This document shows, one piece after another, positions 47,965 through 56,458 of a stretch of DNA of 64,000 nucleotides. Each line of letters begins with the position of its first letter. Within the stretch, counting starts at the first letter, position 1. Origin of the DNA: Marinobacter vulgaris (GTDB lineage: Bacteria > Pseudomonadota > Gammaproteobacteria > Pseudomonadales > Oleiphilaceae); contig NZ_QFWX01000004.1 in NCBI RefSeq assembly GCF_003344045.1, forward strand, positions 422,046-486,045. Direction: 5' to 3'. The notes below the pieces were generated by a model. The model saw only the letters and a program-made list of their open reading frames with translations, did no database searches and was not told where the DNA came from. The position numbers and the translations under genes were made by a program.

Positions 47965-48405
47965 TCACACCTTGATATTAAACAACGTCAGCGGTTCGTC
48001 CTGCTGCAAGTTCTCTGCCAACCTCAATGCCACCTCATCCGGAATCTGCCGAATAACTTTCTGGGTAGACTGATCAACCACTCTCACAACCGTCTGCCCC
48101 AAATCATTATTCACTTCGAACTGCAAATCCCGCTGAACGCTCTGAACAAAATCGTTCAGCTGCGACACCGCGTCATCCAGTTGCTCCCGCCGGGCTTCGT
48201 TGCGCTTCTCAAGCCGCTCGGCTTTCGAAGGCTCCTCATCCTGGGTGGGAGACTGAACACGGTCCGTACGCTCAGCTGATGACGGCGCAACCTGGGCTGA
48301 GGCATTCCTGCCCTCGGCCTGAGATGACGACATTGCCCTAACCGGAGCTTGCTCACTGGAACGAACCAGCTTCAGATCCGGGCTATTCAGGTTAACGTCA
48401 TTCAT
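47965..48405 (-). CDS. flaG: FlaG family flagellar protein
   Basis: The C-terminal 85 residues carry the FlaG domain: SQLNDFVQSVQRDLQFEVNNDLGQTVVRVVDQSTQKVIRQIP. The N-terminus is variable and rich in S, E, Q. FlaG influences filament length in several polar-flagellated genera. It follows the flagellin gene in the order flagellin-flaG-fliD-fliS, as in Pseudomonas and Vibrio. Confidence 0.93.
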   Translation of the reverse strand: MNDVNLNSPDLKLVRSSEQAPVRAMSSSQAEGRNASAQVAPSSAERTDRVQSPTQDEEPSKAERLEKRNEARREQLDDAVSQLNDFVQSVQRDLQFEVNNDLGQTVVRVVDQSTQKVIRQIPDEVALRLAENLQQDEPLTLFNIKV

Positions 48406-48438
48406 AGCTTTACCTCGCTATCCTCAAACGGCGTTAAA

Positions 48439-48461
48439 CCGGGGCCCGAAAGCCCCGGCTT
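48439..48461 (-). terminator. Hairpin after the minus-strand flagellin gene
   Basis: A seven-base stem CCGGGGC/GCCCCGG with a six-base loop is followed on the minus strand by only three T. It lies 18 bases after the flagellin stop and may reduce read-through into flaG. Confidence 0.55.
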
Positions 48462-48478
48462 TTACCGCTATGCCCCGA

Positions 48479-49867
48479 TTACTGCAGGAGGGACAGAACC
48501 TGCTGCGGGCGGGCATTGGCCTGCGCCAGTACCGAGATACCAGCCTGCTGGAGGACCTGGGACTTAGCCAGGTTGGCAGTTTCTGCCGCGAAGTCAGCGT
48601 CCAGGATACGACTGTTGGCGGCGCTCAGGTTTTGGGAGGTTGATGCAATGTTAGAAATGGTTGACTCGAACCGGTTCTGAACAGCGCCCAACTCAGCTCT
48701 AAGGCTGTTAACCTTGTCAAGCGCAAAATCAATAGTTTGAATTGCTTCGCCAGCCTTTTCTCGATCGAGAACACTGACATCATTGACAGTTTGGTTGGCT
48801 TGCAAAGCACCTATTGCTGTTCCCGAATTCTGGACGCCAAAGGTAGTGGCAGTTACATTAAAATCTGAATCTGAAACCTCGCCAGCCAGCTCAATTCCAG
48901 CGTAGTAATTTTCTGGGGTACCACCGTCAAAATTTGCGCCTGAGACCTTGATTGTCTCTCCAGTAGTGTTGGACAGACGTAGCTCTGCGTCACCATTAGC
49001 GAGCGTTGCAGTTACACCGGTCTTGTCGGACAGTGCATTAATATTCGCCGCTGTCTGCACAAGATCGACGCCAGTGCCGGTTGTTTCACTAGCGGTAACG
49101 ATGTTTGTGCCATTGATCGTGATCTCTCCGTCGGCAGCTGCTGCACCAGAACTCAAAACTCCGGCCAAATCACTCGTTTCGACACTGTTGCCCAGTGAGG
49201 CAGAGACGCCCGTAGTTCCTGACTGCTTATTGATGGCATCGACCACATCTGATGCCGTCGTCGCAGCCGACGTATCAATGTCTGTGCCTTCGATGACTAA
49301 GTCAGCAATAGCTGCTACGTCTGTGCCGCTGACCGAACCGCTAGTGGAAACTCGCGCGCCCAACTGATCACCGCGACTATCCACGCCGTCTACGGTAATC
49401 ACCTGCCCTTGGTTCGCTCCGACCTGAAAATTAAGCTCAGAAAGATTGCCATTAAGGATGTTTTGTCCGTTAAACTGCGTTGATCCAGCGATCCTGTTTA
49501 TTTCTGCCACCAGAGCCTCGACTTCTTGGTTCAAAGCCTGACGGTCACTACCAGAGTTTGTATCGTTAGCCGACTGAACCGCTAGATCACGAACTCGTGA
49601 CAGCGCGTTGGTTACCTCTCCCAAAGCACCCTCCGCTGTCTGAGCGTACGAAATGCCATCGTTCGCGTTACGCTGAGCAACATCCAAACCCGAAATTTGA
49701 GCGCTGAAACGTGTGGAGATCGCCAAGCCGGCCGCATCGTCTTTGGCAGAGTTGATGCGCAAGCCTGAAGATAGGCGTTCCAGAGCTTGATCGTTGAGCT
49801 TCTGAGAATTACTCAGCTGGTTCTGAGCAGACAGTGACGCAACGTTAGTGTTGATACCGAGAGCCAT
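48479..49867 (-). CDS. Flagellin (462 residues)
   Basis: Filament protein secreted through the flagellar channel. The N-terminal D0/D1 part (MALGINTNVASLSAQNQLSN to QRNANDGISYAQTAEGAL) and C-terminal helix (AETANLAKSQVLQQAGISVLAQANARPQQVLSLLQ) are conserved. The middle 48780-49360 is less conserved and visibly lower in GC. The promoter is of the sigma-28 type (49955-49981). It diverges from the second flagellin at 50252. Which copy makes the main filament cannot be told from sequence. Confidence 0.97.
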   Translation of the reverse strand: MALGINTNVASLSAQNQLSNSQKLNDQALERLSSGLRINSAKDDAAGLAISTRFSAQISGLDVAQRNANDGISYAQTAEGALGEVTNALSRVRDLAVQSANDTNSGSDRQALNQEVEALVAEINRIAGSTQFNGQNILNGNLSELNFQVGANQGQVITVDGVDSRGDQLGARVSTSGSVSGTDVAAIADLVIEGTDIDTSAATTASDVVDAINKQSGTTGVSASLGNSVETSDLAGVLSSGAAAADGEITINGTNIVTASETTGTGVDLVQTAANINALSDKTGVTATLANGDAELRLSNTTGETIKVSGANFDGGTPENYYAGIELAGEVSDSDFNVTATTFGVQNSGTAIGALQANQTVNDVSVLDREKAGEAIQTIDFALDKVNSLRAELGAVQNRFESTISNIASTSQNLSAANSRILDADFAAETANLAKSQVLQQAGISVLAQANARPQQVLSLLQ

Positions 49868-49954
49868 TACACTTCTCCTTCGACCGATGTCGTTATTTCG
49901 TAGGAAAGGTCTGACGCTCGTTTTTCAGTTGGGAGCGCCGCCCTGTTACATCAC

Positions 49955-49981
49955 TTAACGGCACGGCATCCGGTTGCTTTA
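49955..49981 (-). promoter_or_regulatory. Sigma-28 (FliA) promoter of the minus-strand flagellin
   Basis: On the minus strand TAAAGCAA (49974-49981), 11 bases, and GCCGTTAA (49955-49962) match the sigma-28 consensus TAAAGTTT-N11-GCCGATAA with few differences, about 90 bases before the ATG. The 384-base divergent region 49868-50251 holds this and the sigma-54 site below. Confidence 0.85.
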
Positions 49982-50133
49982 GAAAAAAAACTGTTGCCAT
50001 TGTAAAGGAATGTAAAACCGGCAAATCATTTCCCTCCGACCTGGCAGCTTTTCGGCACCCAAACTCTGTTAGTTAAGAGACGTGAACTAAAAATTGTTTT
50101 AGAACCAGAGACCTAAATCAAAACCCAGAAACC

Positions 50134-50149
50134 TGGCACACCCTTCGCT
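50134..50149 (+). promoter_or_regulatory. Sigma-54 (RpoN) promoter of the plus-strand flagellin
   Basis: TGGCAC at 50134-50139 and GC at 50147-50148 give the invariant GG-N10-GC spacing of -24/-12 promoters. The -12 element reads TCGC where TTGC is usual. A weaker sigma-28-like pair (GGCAATTT-N11-GCCGGTAA at 50166-50192) lies downstream. So the two flagellins probably respond to different classes of the flagellar cascade. Confidence 0.7.
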
Positions 50150-50251
50150 TATTACCCTGAAAAACGGCAATTTAACGAATTTCAGCCGGTAATGGTGCCT
50201 TTTCAGAATCAGACACCAGGCTTCCGGCGCCTCTGAGCAGGGAGAATAGAT

Positions 50252-51715
50252 ATGCCTCAGGTCATTAATACCAACATTGCTTCGCTGAATGCTCAGCGAA
50301 ACCTCAATGCTTCACAGGGTGATGCCAATCAGGCGCTGGAAAGATTGTCGTCCGGTTTGCGCATCAACTCTGCCAAAGACGATGCGGCCGGCCTGGCCAT
50401 TTCCGAGCGCTTCCAGTCTCAGATTTCAGGTCTGAACCAGGCACAGCGCAATGCCAACGATGGCATTTCTTTGGCACAGACTGCCGAAGGCGCCATGGAC
50501 GAAATTACGAATAACTTGCAGCGTATTCGTGAGTTAGCAGTCCAGTCGGCCAACGCCACCAACAGCATCTCCGACCGCCAGGCATTGAACCAGGAAGTGC
50601 AGCAGCGCATAGAGGAAATCAACAGGATTGCCAGCCAGACTTCGTTCAACGGTTTGAAGGTGCTGGATGGAACATTCGGCACGCAGACATTCCAAGTGGG
50701 TGCTAATACGGGTGAAACGATTGGGATTAGTGGACTGGATTCCCGGGGGAGTCAGTTGGGGGCGACCTTGGGAAAGACCGACGACTTTGCCGGAAAGACC
50801 GTTCCCCTGCAAACTGAAACTGATAAGCTCGACCTAAATTACGGTGGCGCTATTAACTACACCTTTTCGGTTGACGGCACTGAATATAGCGGTACCACTG
50901 CGAGTCCGACCAATATCACTGGTTTAGCGTCTGCTCTAAATAGCGAGCTTTCGAGCAGCGACATCACTATTTCCGCCAATGCTGCCAACGATACTCTTGT
51001 ATTTACTAACGCTTCGGGCGAGACAGTACCTGTCAAGCTCGACTTGCAGGACGCTGACAGTACCAACAACCCAGACTTCGCTCAAAGCCTAAATGCTGCG
51101 GGCGGTGACTTGGCAGCTTACTTCGACACTAATCAAGAAACTGCCGTCGATTTCGATATAAATGGGGTGACTTTCTCTGCCAACGATATTACCTCACTGA
51201 ACGACCTTGTGGGCAAAATCAATGCCCAGTCCAACGAGACGGGCGTCGAGGCCAGTCTGGACAGAACCAACAAAGAAATCATTTTCTCGTCTCAATTTGG
51301 TGGCGATATTGAGGTCGATATAAAAGCTGATCTCGACGGTGATCCCCTGACCAATGAAATAAACCTGGTAGACACCTTTACCGCGGCCGACGACACCTTA
51401 TCACTCAATGATACTGATATTTCCACTCCAGACGGTGCCGACCAGGCAATGATCACTCTTGACTACGCCATCGATAAAATTAACGGCTATCGCGCCGAGC
51501 TCGGTGCAGTACAAAACCGCTTCGAATCCACCATTGCCAACCTGGCAACAACCTCAGAAAACCTCTCGGCCTCCAACAGCCGAATCCGCGACGCTGACTT
51601 CGCCGCCGAATCCGCCGAACTGGCCCGAACTCAGGTTCTCCAGCAGGCCGGACTGTCCGTACTGGCCCAGGCGAACGCTAGACCGCAGCAGGTGTTGCAG
51701 TTGTTGCAGGGCTAG
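50252..51715 (+). CDS. Flagellin (487 residues), second copy
   Basis: The N-terminus MPQVINTNIASLNAQRNLNAS and the last 80 residues are typical flagellin D0/D1, ending QVLQQAGLSVLAQANARPQQVLQLLQG. The central part differs from the minus-strand flagellin and is acidic and AT-richer (50820-51430). GCAGGGAGAATAGAT precedes the ATG. It has an apparent sigma-54 promoter and a terminator of its own. The paralogue is divergent. Confidence 0.97.
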   Translation: MPQVINTNIASLNAQRNLNASQGDANQALERLSSGLRINSAKDDAAGLAISERFQSQISGLNQAQRNANDGISLAQTAEGAMDEITNNLQRIRELAVQSANATNSISDRQALNQEVQQRIEEINRIASQTSFNGLKVLDGTFGTQTFQVGANTGETIGISGLDSRGSQLGATLGKTDDFAGKTVPLQTETDKLDLNYGGAINYTFSVDGTEYSGTTASPTNITGLASALNSELSSSDITISANAANDTLVFTNASGETVPVKLDLQDADSTNNPDFAQSLNAAGGDLAAYFDTNQETAVDFDINGVTFSANDITSLNDLVGKINAQSNETGVEASLDRTNKEIIFSSQFGGDIEVDIKADLDGDPLTNEINLVDTFTAADDTLSLNDTDISTPDGADQAMITLDYAIDKINGYRAELGAVQNRFESTIANLATTSENLSASNSRIRDADFAAESAELARTQVLQQAGLSVLAQANARPQQVLQLLQG

Positions 51716-51738
51716 GTATCGATCTGAAATAAATGAAA

Positions 51739-51769
51739 AAAACAGCCGGGCTTTGAGTCCGGCTGTTTT
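51739..51769 (+). terminator. Rho-independent terminator after the plus-strand flagellin
   Basis: AAAACAGCCGG pairs with CCGGCTGTTTT around a short loop, followed by GTTTTG. It lies about 24 bases after the stop. Confidence 0.88.
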
Positions 51770-51817
51770 GTTTTGGGATTTTCTGTTGGTTTTCATCCAG
51801 CACAGGCGTTCGAATCG

Positions 51818-51907
51818 GCCCGGGGGTGGGGCTACCTTTTCTGCCAGAAAAAGGTGTCTGAGCGCAGCGAGTTCTTTTTCCAAAGAAATGTAGTCCCACA
51901 TCCGGGC
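51818..51907. repeat. Intergenic palindrome, family C, copy 3
   Basis: Same core as the copies at 40101 and 40633: CTGCCAGAAAAAGGTGTCTG, GCGCAGCGAG and TTCTTTTTCCAAAG. The outer arms are less perfect here. Flanks GGCCCGGG and CCGGGCCAGCC recur. It sits in the 362-base gap 51716-52077, which also holds the flagellin terminator. I see no gene there. Confidence 0.8.
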
Positions 51908-52077
51908 CAGCCCCCTTAGCCATCAGTCCTTGCATTCCAGATTACGCCCTCAGCTAATGCGACCTACCAGCAAACTGGCACGCCTTTCGCTAACTCTCTT
52001 CTAAAGCACTGCAAAACGTCAAAACAACTGCAGACCATTGCCGCCTGATTGCCGCGGCGGGTTATATGAGGTGTCCC

Positions 52078-54075
52078 ATGCAAGCACAGCACAACATCCA
52101 CGCCACCGAGGCACAAAAAGCTCATATCGCGCGGCTTCTGCTGCAGGCGAATTTGGCCTATGGCGAGTCCAACAGCCCTGTGTCGCTGGTTCAGCGCATC
52201 AAGGCGCGGCACGAATGCCGGGGTTATCTGAGCGAGATCCTGGCGCAGGAGCCGGGCAACGCGCCTGCGCTGGGCTTGCTGGGGCGCGTGGAATTGGACG
52301 ACGGGGCGCTGGAGAAGGCACACACCCTGTTCACCGACAGCCTGAGCCGGGATCCGGCGCAACCACAGCAGTTTATTAACCTCGGCTACTGGGCCACCAA
52401 GTCAGAACGCCCGGCCCTGGCCGAGCAGTATTTCATCCAGGCCTTGGAGCTCGACCGGCAATCCGCCGCCGCTTTCTGTGGAGTCGCCCATGCCAAGCGC
52501 TTACAGGGCCAGTTTGATGTGGCTTACCTGCATTACCGCAAACTGCTGGAAACAGGACTGGAATGGCCGTCCATCTACAGCGGCATGCTGACCTGCGCCG
52601 AGCACCTGAACGTGCAGAAAGCCGATTCAAAACTGGCCCGCGATGCCATTCTCCTGCTTCGCCACAACGGTCTGCCCCATCAGGAAATCGGCCGCTTCGT
52701 CGCTGCCATCGTCCGCCAGCAATACGACCTGGAAAACCCGAACGCCGAGGTTGACCTGGACGCCGCCTGCGAAGACGAGCTGCTGATCCTGGCCCTGGAA
52801 AAAACCCTGATGCCGGACCCGGCGGTCGAGGAACTGGCCACCCTGCTGCGCCGCGCCGTTATTGCCGAGGTGGCACAAACCGTGGAGCTGCGAGACGAGC
52901 TCCAGCCCCTGGCACTGGCCTTGGCCATTTACGCAGACCGCACCGGCTATGCCCTGACCGCCGAAGACGACGAAGAGCGCCTGATCTCGACCATTAACGA
53001 CAGCATCGTCGCGCAGCTGGCCATGGGTGAGGAACAGGACGGCATGATCGGCTCGCTGATCATCAGTGCCATGTACGGCGCCCTGTTTCACCAGGCGTTC
53101 GCCGTGCAACTTGGCCGCTGGAACCTGGTGGACTGGCCCGTCGCCCTGCAACCGGTGATGGCCGCCAGCTACTACAACCGCGCCTCGGAAGAAGCCATCA
53201 AGCAGAACTTCGAAGAAAAAGCCGAAGAACTGTGCCTGGAGAAAACCGACGTACCCCAGGCCTGGCCCAACTGGACCAAACTCGCCTACCGCGCCGAAAC
53301 CAGCCTGAAAACCACCATGGCCACGGAACTGGGCATGAACACCGAGCAACTGCCCGACACTTTGCGCATCATGGTGTGCGGCGCCCAGTCCGGCCAGCGT
53401 GCCATGGAACTGGCCCACTACCTGAAAGACGTGGAAGTGATCGCCGTGGACGAGTCGTTGGCCAACATCGCCAAAGCCACGCGCCTGGCCGGCGAAATGG
53501 ACATCGACAACATCGTGTTCTGGCCCTGGTCCATCGCCCAGCGGTTCGTGGCCGATGATCACAAAGTCCACTGGATCGAAATCGGTCGCCTGCCCTCGGC
53601 GAAAATGACCGACGTTTCCCTGGCAGCCCTGGTCAGCTCCGCTACCGGTAATGGCGCCGTGGTGCATATGCACACCGCCGTTAACGAACAGACCGACGGC
53701 GACCAACAGATCCGCCGCCTGATCGCCCAGCACACCCTTAAACCCACCCGCACCGCACTGCGCCAGCTTCGCAAAATGGTACTGACCAACCGTCAGGACC
53801 CGATGTGGCAATCGCTGCTGTCAGAAGCCGACTTCTACGGCCTCGGTGGCTGCCGGGACCGCTGGTTCTGTGAGCAGGATGCCGGACAGCTGAAGGAACT
53901 GATGGCGATGGTGAGTAACGAGGTGGAATGGAAGCTGGTCAAAGCAAGAGATACCGACGGCCACAGCCTGGCTACAAAGCCCGTTCAGCAGCAGATTCAG
54001 GCGGAGGCGCTGGGGAGTGAGGTGCAGAGTCTGATGGGGCAAGGGCTGAGTGTTTATTTTCAGCGGCGGCGGTGA
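52078..54075 (+). CDS. TPR protein with a SAM-methyltransferase-like region
   Basis: The first 180 residues contain tetratricopeptide-type helices (GNAPALGLLGRVELDDGALEKAHTLF, AEQYFIQALELDRQSAAAFCGVAHA). The middle resembles the helical regulatory domain found with some methyltransferases. Around residue 430, LRIMVCGAQSGQRAMELAHYL and VIAVDESLANIAKATRLA look like the glycine loop and following strand of a class I SAM-binding fold, though the usual GxGxG is altered. AGGTG five bases before 52078 sets the start. It lies next to the sigma-54 flagellin gene, so a flagellin-modifying or assembly role is possible but unproven. Confidence 0.65.
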   Translation: MQAQHNIHATEAQKAHIARLLLQANLAYGESNSPVSLVQRIKARHECRGYLSEILAQEPGNAPALGLLGRVELDDGALEKAHTLFTDSLSRDPAQPQQFINLGYWATKSERPALAEQYFIQALELDRQSAAAFCGVAHAKRLQGQFDVAYLHYRKLLETGLEWPSIYSGMLTCAEHLNVQKADSKLARDAILLLRHNGLPHQEIGRFVAAIVRQQYDLENPNAEVDLDAACEDELLILALEKTLMPDPAVEELATLLRRAVIAEVAQTVELRDELQPLALALAIYADRTGYALTAEDDEERLISTINDSIVAQLAMGEEQDGMIGSLIISAMYGALFHQAFAVQLGRWNLVDWPVALQPVMAASYYNRASEEAIKQNFEEKAEELCLEKTDVPQAWPNWTKLAYRAETSLKTTMATELGMNTEQLPDTLRIMVCGAQSGQRAMELAHYLKDVEVIAVDESLANIAKATRLAGEMDIDNIVFWPWSIAQRFVADDHKVHWIEIGRLPSAKMTDVSLAALVSSATGNGAVVHMHTAVNEQTDGDQQIRRLIAQHTLKPTRTALRQLRKMVLTNRQDPMWQSLLSEADFYGLGGCRDRWFCEQDAGQLKELMAMVSNEVEWKLVKARDTDGHSLATKPVQQQIQAEALGSEVQSLMGQGLSVYFQRRR

Positions 54076-54089
54076 GAGTAACAACTTGG

Positions 54090-54138
54090 GGTCAGACCCT
54101 CGGACATTTGGCAGAGTGAAATGTCCGAGGATCTGACC
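54090..54138. repeat. Short palindrome, family D, copy 1
   Basis: Arms 54090-54109 and 54119-54138 are 20-base inverted repeats with one mismatch around GGCAGAGTG. A related element lies at 59734-59781. Both are found just past gene ends. GGGGTCAGACCC-type palindromes of this kind are common in gammaproteobacterial genomes. Confidence 0.8.
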
Positions 54139-54145
54139 ACAGCTT

Positions 54146-54844
54146 TTATTCCTTCATAATTCTGATCACACGGGCTTCAAGACAACTCCGCACAAACCGG
54201 TTCATCGGCTCCTCGTCACCGGATTCGTAAAATGCCAACATCAATTCATTGAACTCCAATTGCCGTGAGGCGGGAAGGTTGATCGCCGGGTAGCCGCGGT
54301 TCAGCAAATGGCCATTCATCATGAACCGGCCCATACGCTTGTTCACGTCATAAAAAAACTGGCAACGGGCCATGGTGAGAAACACATGGATGGCTTGATC
54401 ATAGATGTCCTCCATCCCGCTTAGACTTTCAACCATCTGTTGAAACAACTGCACAAGCCTACTCGGAGCCGGAGGTTCGTAGTCAGTACCGGCTATCAGG
54501 ACAGAACCTGAACGAAAAGTCCCCCACTCTAAAGCCTCCTCCTTGGCGGCCACGCTGTGCAAAGCTTCGGCGCAAGCTTTGGTCAGCGCAAACCGATGCC
54601 CCTGAATCATCTGAAAAAGCAGCTTCCAGGCTTCACCTTGATTCACGGCGATCTGCTGATCACTAAGCTTGTGACCGCCAACCGTAACGCCCTGCAGCAG
54701 TGTCTGAACCTCTGGCAGGGTAAAGTTTATGCCTTCAAGGCGAACCGCGTCGTAAACAAAAACCGACACCTCTCTCTGCGCCAGCATCAGTGCCCTGTCG
54801 CGATTAGGCGGCATTGCCCAGTGGGTATCGGTGGCTTTGGACAT
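54146..54844 (-). CDS. Fic-domain protein with a degenerate active site
   Basis: Fic enzymes transfer AMP to target proteins through HPFxDGN(G/K)R. Here the motif reads QFFYDVNKRMGRF. The catalytic histidine position is glutamine and the glycine is valine, so AMPylation is doubtful. The surrounding helices and LLNRGYPAINLPASRQLEF match the Fic fold. A sequence VRLEGINFTLPEV resembles the inhibitory helix SxxxEG but lacks the serine. The ATG at 54844 has GGAG upstream. It lies between the TPR gene and the tnpB element in an accessory stretch. Confidence 0.75.
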   Translation of the reverse strand: MSKATDTHWAMPPNRDRALMLAQREVSVFVYDAVRLEGINFTLPEVQTLLQGVTVGGHKLSDQQIAVNQGEAWKLLFQMIQGHRFALTKACAEALHSVAAKEEALEWGTFRSGSVLIAGTDYEPPAPSRLVQLFQQMVESLSGMEDIYDQAIHVFLTMARCQFFYDVNKRMGRFMMNGHLLNRGYPAINLPASRQLEFNELMLAFYESGDEEPMNRFVRSCLEARVIRIMKE

Positions 54845-54903
54845 AGTAACTCCGGGTGCGAACAGTGTTTTGGCGAAGTATAACAACTAAACTGAACCCT
54901 CCG

Positions 54904-54921
54904 GCGACTCATTCGAAGAAT
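54904..54921. repeat. Direct repeat at the tnpB 3' (right) end
   Basis: The same 18 bases occur at 56329-56346 in the same orientation. This copy lies in the right end, about 24 bases after the tnpB stop, where guide-RNA scaffolds of TnpB elements usually end. Confidence 0.75.
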
Positions 54922-54944
54922 CGAGTCGCGGATTCTGATCATTC

Positions 54945-56279
54945 TCACGCGGCGTTGGCGGTTTGCCAAAGCGAGGAGAGCGTCACCGGGATCCCCGGTG
55001 TGCAGGCAGACTTCGGCTGACCCGCACGGGCCGCCGGCTTACGCCGACCGCCCTGAAAATAGACCAACCCTCGTGCCGCGATGTTATAGGCCGCGTTCAG
55101 GTCGGCGTGGTAGCGTTTGCCCGTGCTGAACGCACACAGGCTATAGTTCGTCGTATCCCGCTTGACGGGACCGGAGCCATCGAAGGCCTGGGAGCTGGTA
55201 CCGCGAGCATAGACCAGCACCGAACGAAGTCCGGCTTCCCGGGCCTTACTCTGAATCCGGTCTACCAGCATCCGATGAAACCAGCGATGGAAGCGAGCTT
55301 TCATTGGGGAGCGTTTGCGACCGGCTGTCGGGCGCCACCCTTTCAGGTTTTCAGCCACCACCGCCTCACAGTGGTTGGTTAAAGCCAGATTCACCAGTTT
55401 CCGACTGATCTGGTGCGCCTGGTTATCCGCCAGCCGCTTGAGGCGCTGGTGACCCCGCGCACAAAAGCCGGCTGGCATCCGGCTGCCGTGGCGCGTGTGT
55501 TTGCGCGCCCTGGATCGGATGCGTTGCATCAGTCGATGCTCCCGGTCTTTATCACTGCGCCGGAGGAAACCCCGGGCGTGGACAGTGCCTTGATCATCGA
55601 CGACGGCCCAGGTGGCTGCGGTGTTGATGCCCACATCCACGGCCAGGACACGTTTCGGTGTCCTGACCGGTGCTGCCGGTGTGAACTGCTCCGGCAGCGA
55701 CAAGCCCCACTGTCTGCCGTTAAAGGTCAACAACGGGGACTTGGCGGTTCCGCGACCACGATAGCGGAGTTTTCCGGATAATCGAAAGCTCATCCAAAGC
55801 CAGTCATTGCGGTACCGCACTTTGATAAACGCCTGCGTGGCGTCTTCGTTGAGCTTGATGCACTGGCCGCCGTACAGACTTGGAAACGTGTTGGTGCTGG
55901 CAGTCAGCTTCGGCGGCCGCGAATGCGGGTGCCGGCGCTGGCCATCGAGCCAGTCGCCATAGCGACTCATGAACGATCGGACCTGGCCAACCGCGTCCAT
56001 GATGGCCACCCGCCGCAGGTAGGAGGGGAATTTGTAGTATCGCTTCTGGAAGTACCGATACCGGACGCTCGGACGCTTCGCGGTGGGATGAATTAGGCCT
56101 TCGATTATAGCCACCACCTCATTACCCTTGGCGGGGCCAACCGACGGCCAATGCGTGAGCGCCACCGTCATCAGGTCTCGCACCAACCGACGATACAGCG
56201 CCAACGTCTCGCCCAGCGCGTGGCGCTGGGCCGCACTGTCGGCGTGAATACGGAGTCGATCGGAACGGATAATCGTCAT
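54945..56279 (-). CDS. TnpB-family RNA-guided nuclease of an IS200/IS605-type element
   Basis: TnpB cuts DNA under guidance of an RNA transcribed from the element's right end. The RuvC residues are present: D215 in AVDVGINTAATW, E310 in VVAENLKGW, and D393 in YHADLNAAYNI. So nuclease activity looks intact. The four-cysteine zinc ribbon usually found between the last two motifs is absent: TSSQAFDGSG keeps none, and only one cysteine remains (SLCAFS). The ATG at 56279 gives 444 residues. A TTG 12 codons earlier is possible. No tnpA accompanies it. Confidence 0.88.
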   Translation of the reverse strand: MTIIRSDRLRIHADSAAQRHALGETLALYRRLVRDLMTVALTHWPSVGPAKGNEVVAIIEGLIHPTAKRPSVRYRYFQKRYYKFPSYLRRVAIMDAVGQVRSFMSRYGDWLDGQRRHPHSRPPKLTASTNTFPSLYGGQCIKLNEDATQAFIKVRYRNDWLWMSFRLSGKLRYRGRGTAKSPLLTFNGRQWGLSLPEQFTPAAPVRTPKRVLAVDVGINTAATWAVVDDQGTVHARGFLRRSDKDREHRLMQRIRSRARKHTRHGSRMPAGFCARGHQRLKRLADNQAHQISRKLVNLALTNHCEAVVAENLKGWRPTAGRKRSPMKARFHRWFHRMLVDRIQSKAREAGLRSVLVYARGTSSQAFDGSGPVKRDTTNYSLCAFSTGKRYHADLNAAYNIAARGLVYFQGGRRKPAARAGQPKSACTPGIPVTLSSLWQTANAA

Positions 56280-56328
56280 GCAGGATACTGTATAAATAAA
56301 CAGATCAGAAGACAAGCCGCCTTAACTA

Positions 56329-56346
56329 GCGACTCATTCGAAGAAT
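56329..56346. repeat. Direct repeat at the tnpB 5' (left) end
   Basis: Copy of the 18-base repeat at 54904-54921. It begins the left-end hairpin (56330-56353), 50 bases before the tnpB start. Confidence 0.75.
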
Positions 56347-56458
56347 TTAGTCGTCGAATGCGGCGGCGCTTTGTTCAAAGCTGGGCGTTGCCTAACATTG
56401 AGCCGGGTGCAAATTTCAGTTAGCGTGCCTCTTTCTGGCTACGCTGAAACCCTCCGCC

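Larger units (their letters stand above)
54904..56353 (-). mobile_element. tnpB-only IS200/IS605-like element
   Basis: A tnpB gene is bracketed by an 18-base direct repeat GCGACTCATTCGAAGAAT at 54904-54921 and 56329-56346. Each copy begins an end hairpin. At 54904-54929 GCGACTC pairs with GAGTCGC; at 56330-56353 CGACT pairs with AGTCG. Subterminal hairpins are the ends recognised by TnpA in IS200/IS605 elements. No tnpA is present, so the element cannot move on its own. True outer ends may lie a few bases beyond. Confidence 0.65.

Noticed and set aside
48406..48478. Separate flaG promoter
   Set aside because: Only 73 bases separate flagellin and flaG and I could not find a convincing promoter there.
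54945..56279. TldR-type repressor of flagellin derived from TnpB
   Set aside because: TldR proteins have lost RuvC catalytic residues. Here all three acidic residues are present, and the flagellin gene is more than 3 kb away with other genes between.
56380..56440. Integron attC-like site near GCCTAAC
   Set aside because: A GCCTAAC occurs at 56390-56396, but the possible partner GTTAGCG is out of consensus and the spacing is too short. No integrase or cassette array is seen.
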